The notes under the pieces: generated by a model
Told to the model about the DNA's origin: nothing
Seen by the model: only the letters and a program-made list of their open reading frames with translations
Databases searched by the model: none
Assembly (NCBI GenBank): GCA_947628975.1
Contig: CANRBW010000015.1
Span: 1-17,326 of the forward strand
Origin: an uncultured Oscillospiraceae bacterium
Lineage (GTDB): Bacteria > Bacillota > Clostridia > Oscillospirales > Oscillospiraceae
Direction of reading: 5' to 3'
DNA: 17,326 bases
Part shown: positions 16,516 through 17,326 of the stretch, piece by piece
How positions within the stretch are numbered: position 1 is the stretch's first letter
How the letters are laid out: every line of letters starts with the position of its first letter
Program-made: the position numbers and the translations under genes

Positions 16516-16544
16516 TTGTCCGGGGCGGAGAAATATGCTATGAT
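16516..16544 (+). promoter_or_regulatory. Promoter for pyrB
   Basis: TTGTCC (16516-16521) and TATGAT (16539-16544) are separated by 17 bases, with TGC before the -10 as an extended element. The start would be near 16551, so the leader is about 29 bases. It has no room for a PyrR-type attenuator hairpin pair. Confidence 0.78.
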
Positions 16545-16566
16545 ATGAGTTCAGAGAGTTTACGCC

Positions 16567-16574
16567 GGGAGGGG
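16567..16574 (+). promoter_or_regulatory. Ribosome binding site of pyrB
   Basis: GGGAGGGG lies five bases before ATG 16580. It is G-rich and still purine-only, and it fixes the start that yields the normal PyrB N-terminus. Confidence 0.75.
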
Positions 16575-16579
16575 ACGCT

Positions 16580-17326
16580 ATGCGCCATCTCATTGATTTC
16601 GGGGACATGACGCGCAAGGAGTGGGACACGCTCTACGCGCGGACCCAGGACATCCTGACCGCGCCGGAGCGGTATCTGGACGCCTGCCGGGGCAAGGTGT
16701 GCGCCAGCTTGTTCTACGAGCCCTCCACCCGTACCAACTTCTCCTTCCAGACCGCCATGCTGAGGCTGGGGGGGACGGTCTTCGGCTTCGCCGACCCCAA
16801 GAACTCCTCCGCGGCCAAGGGGGAGAACCTGAAGGACACCATCAAGATGGTCTCCGGCTACGCCGACGTGATCGTCATGCGGACCCCCTGGGAGGGGGCG
16901 GCCAAGGCCGCCGCGCTCTACTCCAACGTCCCGGTGGTCAACGCCGGGGACGGCGGGCATATGCACCCCACCCAGACCATCGCCGACCTGACCACCATGC
17001 AGTGCCTCCGGGGGCGGGTGGACGGCCTGACCATCGGGGTGTGCGGCGACTTGAAAAACGGCCGCACCGTCCACTCCCTCATCAAGGCCATGGAGAAGTT
17101 CCGGGGGGTGCGCTTCTACCTCATCTCCCCCAGGGAGCTGGCCCTGCCGGGGTATATGAAGGACTTTCTGCGGCAAAAGCAGATCCCCCACCTGGACGTG
17201 ACCGGGCTGGAGGCGGTGATCCCCCAGCTGGACGTGCTGTACATGACCCGCATCCAGCGGGAGCGGTTCGCGGACCCGGCGGAGTATGAGCGGTGCAAGG
17301 GGGTCTACATCCTCACCCGGGAGAAG
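16580..17326 (+). CDS. pyrB: Aspartate carbamoyltransferase catalytic subunit (3' end outside window)
   Basis: The frame is open from ATG 16580 to the last base, giving 249 residues; the family is about 305 long, so roughly 55-60 residues are missing. PyrB joins carbamoyl phosphate and aspartate to N-carbamoylaspartate, the committed step of pyrimidine synthesis in the cytoplasm. Key residues are present: S-T-R-T at 49-52 for carbamoyl phosphate, S76 and K80 in the 80s loop, R101, H129 and Q132 in HMHPTQT, R162 in GDLKNGRTVHS, and YMTRIQRERF near 230. The YMTRIQ and DLKNGRTVHS motifs separate it from ornithine carbamoyltransferase. It has its own promoter directly after the ilvE terminator, and may lead a pyr operon (for example with pyrI) beyond the window; that is inference. 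Confidence 0.95.
   Translation, partial: MRHLIDFGDMTRKEWDTLYARTQDILTAPERYLDACRGKVCASLFYEPSTRTNFSFQTAMLRLGGTVFGFADPKNSSAAKGENLKDTIKMVSGYADVIVMRTPWEGAAKAAALYSNVPVVNAGDGGHMHPTQTIADLTTMQCLRGRVDGLTIGVCGDLKNGRTVHSLIKAMEKFRGVRFYLISPRELALPGYMKDFLRQKQIPHLDVTGLEAVIPQLDVLYMTRIQRERFADPAEYERCKGVYILTREK

Overview
The window is GC-rich (roughly two-thirds G+C by eye), and every gene I can support lies on the + strand. High GC, S-layer homology (SLH) domains, a dockerin on a secreted giant protein, a BCAT of the ilvE_II type and Firmicutes-style promoters together suggest an anaerobic gut Clostridia member, probably Oscillospirales. That placement is inference; no marker gene is present to fix it.

Layout. 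(1) 2-457: the 3' end of a gene for an SLH-anchored surface protein. (2) 523-15198: one uninterrupted 14.7-kb gene for a secreted protein of 4,891 residues (about 0.5 MDa). It has a signal peptide, an uncharacterised N-terminal region with a cohesin-like feel, an alpha-helical island, an array of about 26-28 divergent InlB-B-like beta repeats, a C-terminal beta module leading into a type I dockerin with an unusually long linker, and a Pro/Glu-rich tail. A 14-bp hairpin closes the unit. (3) 15373-16434: ilvE, branched-chain aminotransferase, with its own promoter and a strong terminator. (4) 16580-17326: pyrB, aspartate carbamoyltransferase, with its own promoter and cut by the window end.

The first 15.2 kb look like an accessory cell-surface locus; the last 2 kb are core biosynthesis (branched-chain amino acids, pyrimidines) with separate promoters and terminators. 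The SLH gene and the giant gene are 65 bp apart with no visible promoter or convincing terminator between them, so they may be co-transcribed. SLH domains bind cell-wall polymers and dockerins bind cohesins, so a wall-bound partner holding a giant dockerin-tagged fibre is a plausible but unproven model. The upstream part of the SLH protein, where a cohesin would lie, is outside the window.

The most interesting object is the giant protein. Its repeats have diverged strongly from each other, the C-terminal third alternates two repeat subtypes, and only four of its 4,891 codons are TTA, CTA or TCA, which is why long but spurious antisense reading frames exist. No gene-free stretch exceeds 300 bases; the gaps are 65, 174 and 145 bp. 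I see no tRNA, rRNA, CRISPR array, insertion sequence or attachment site.
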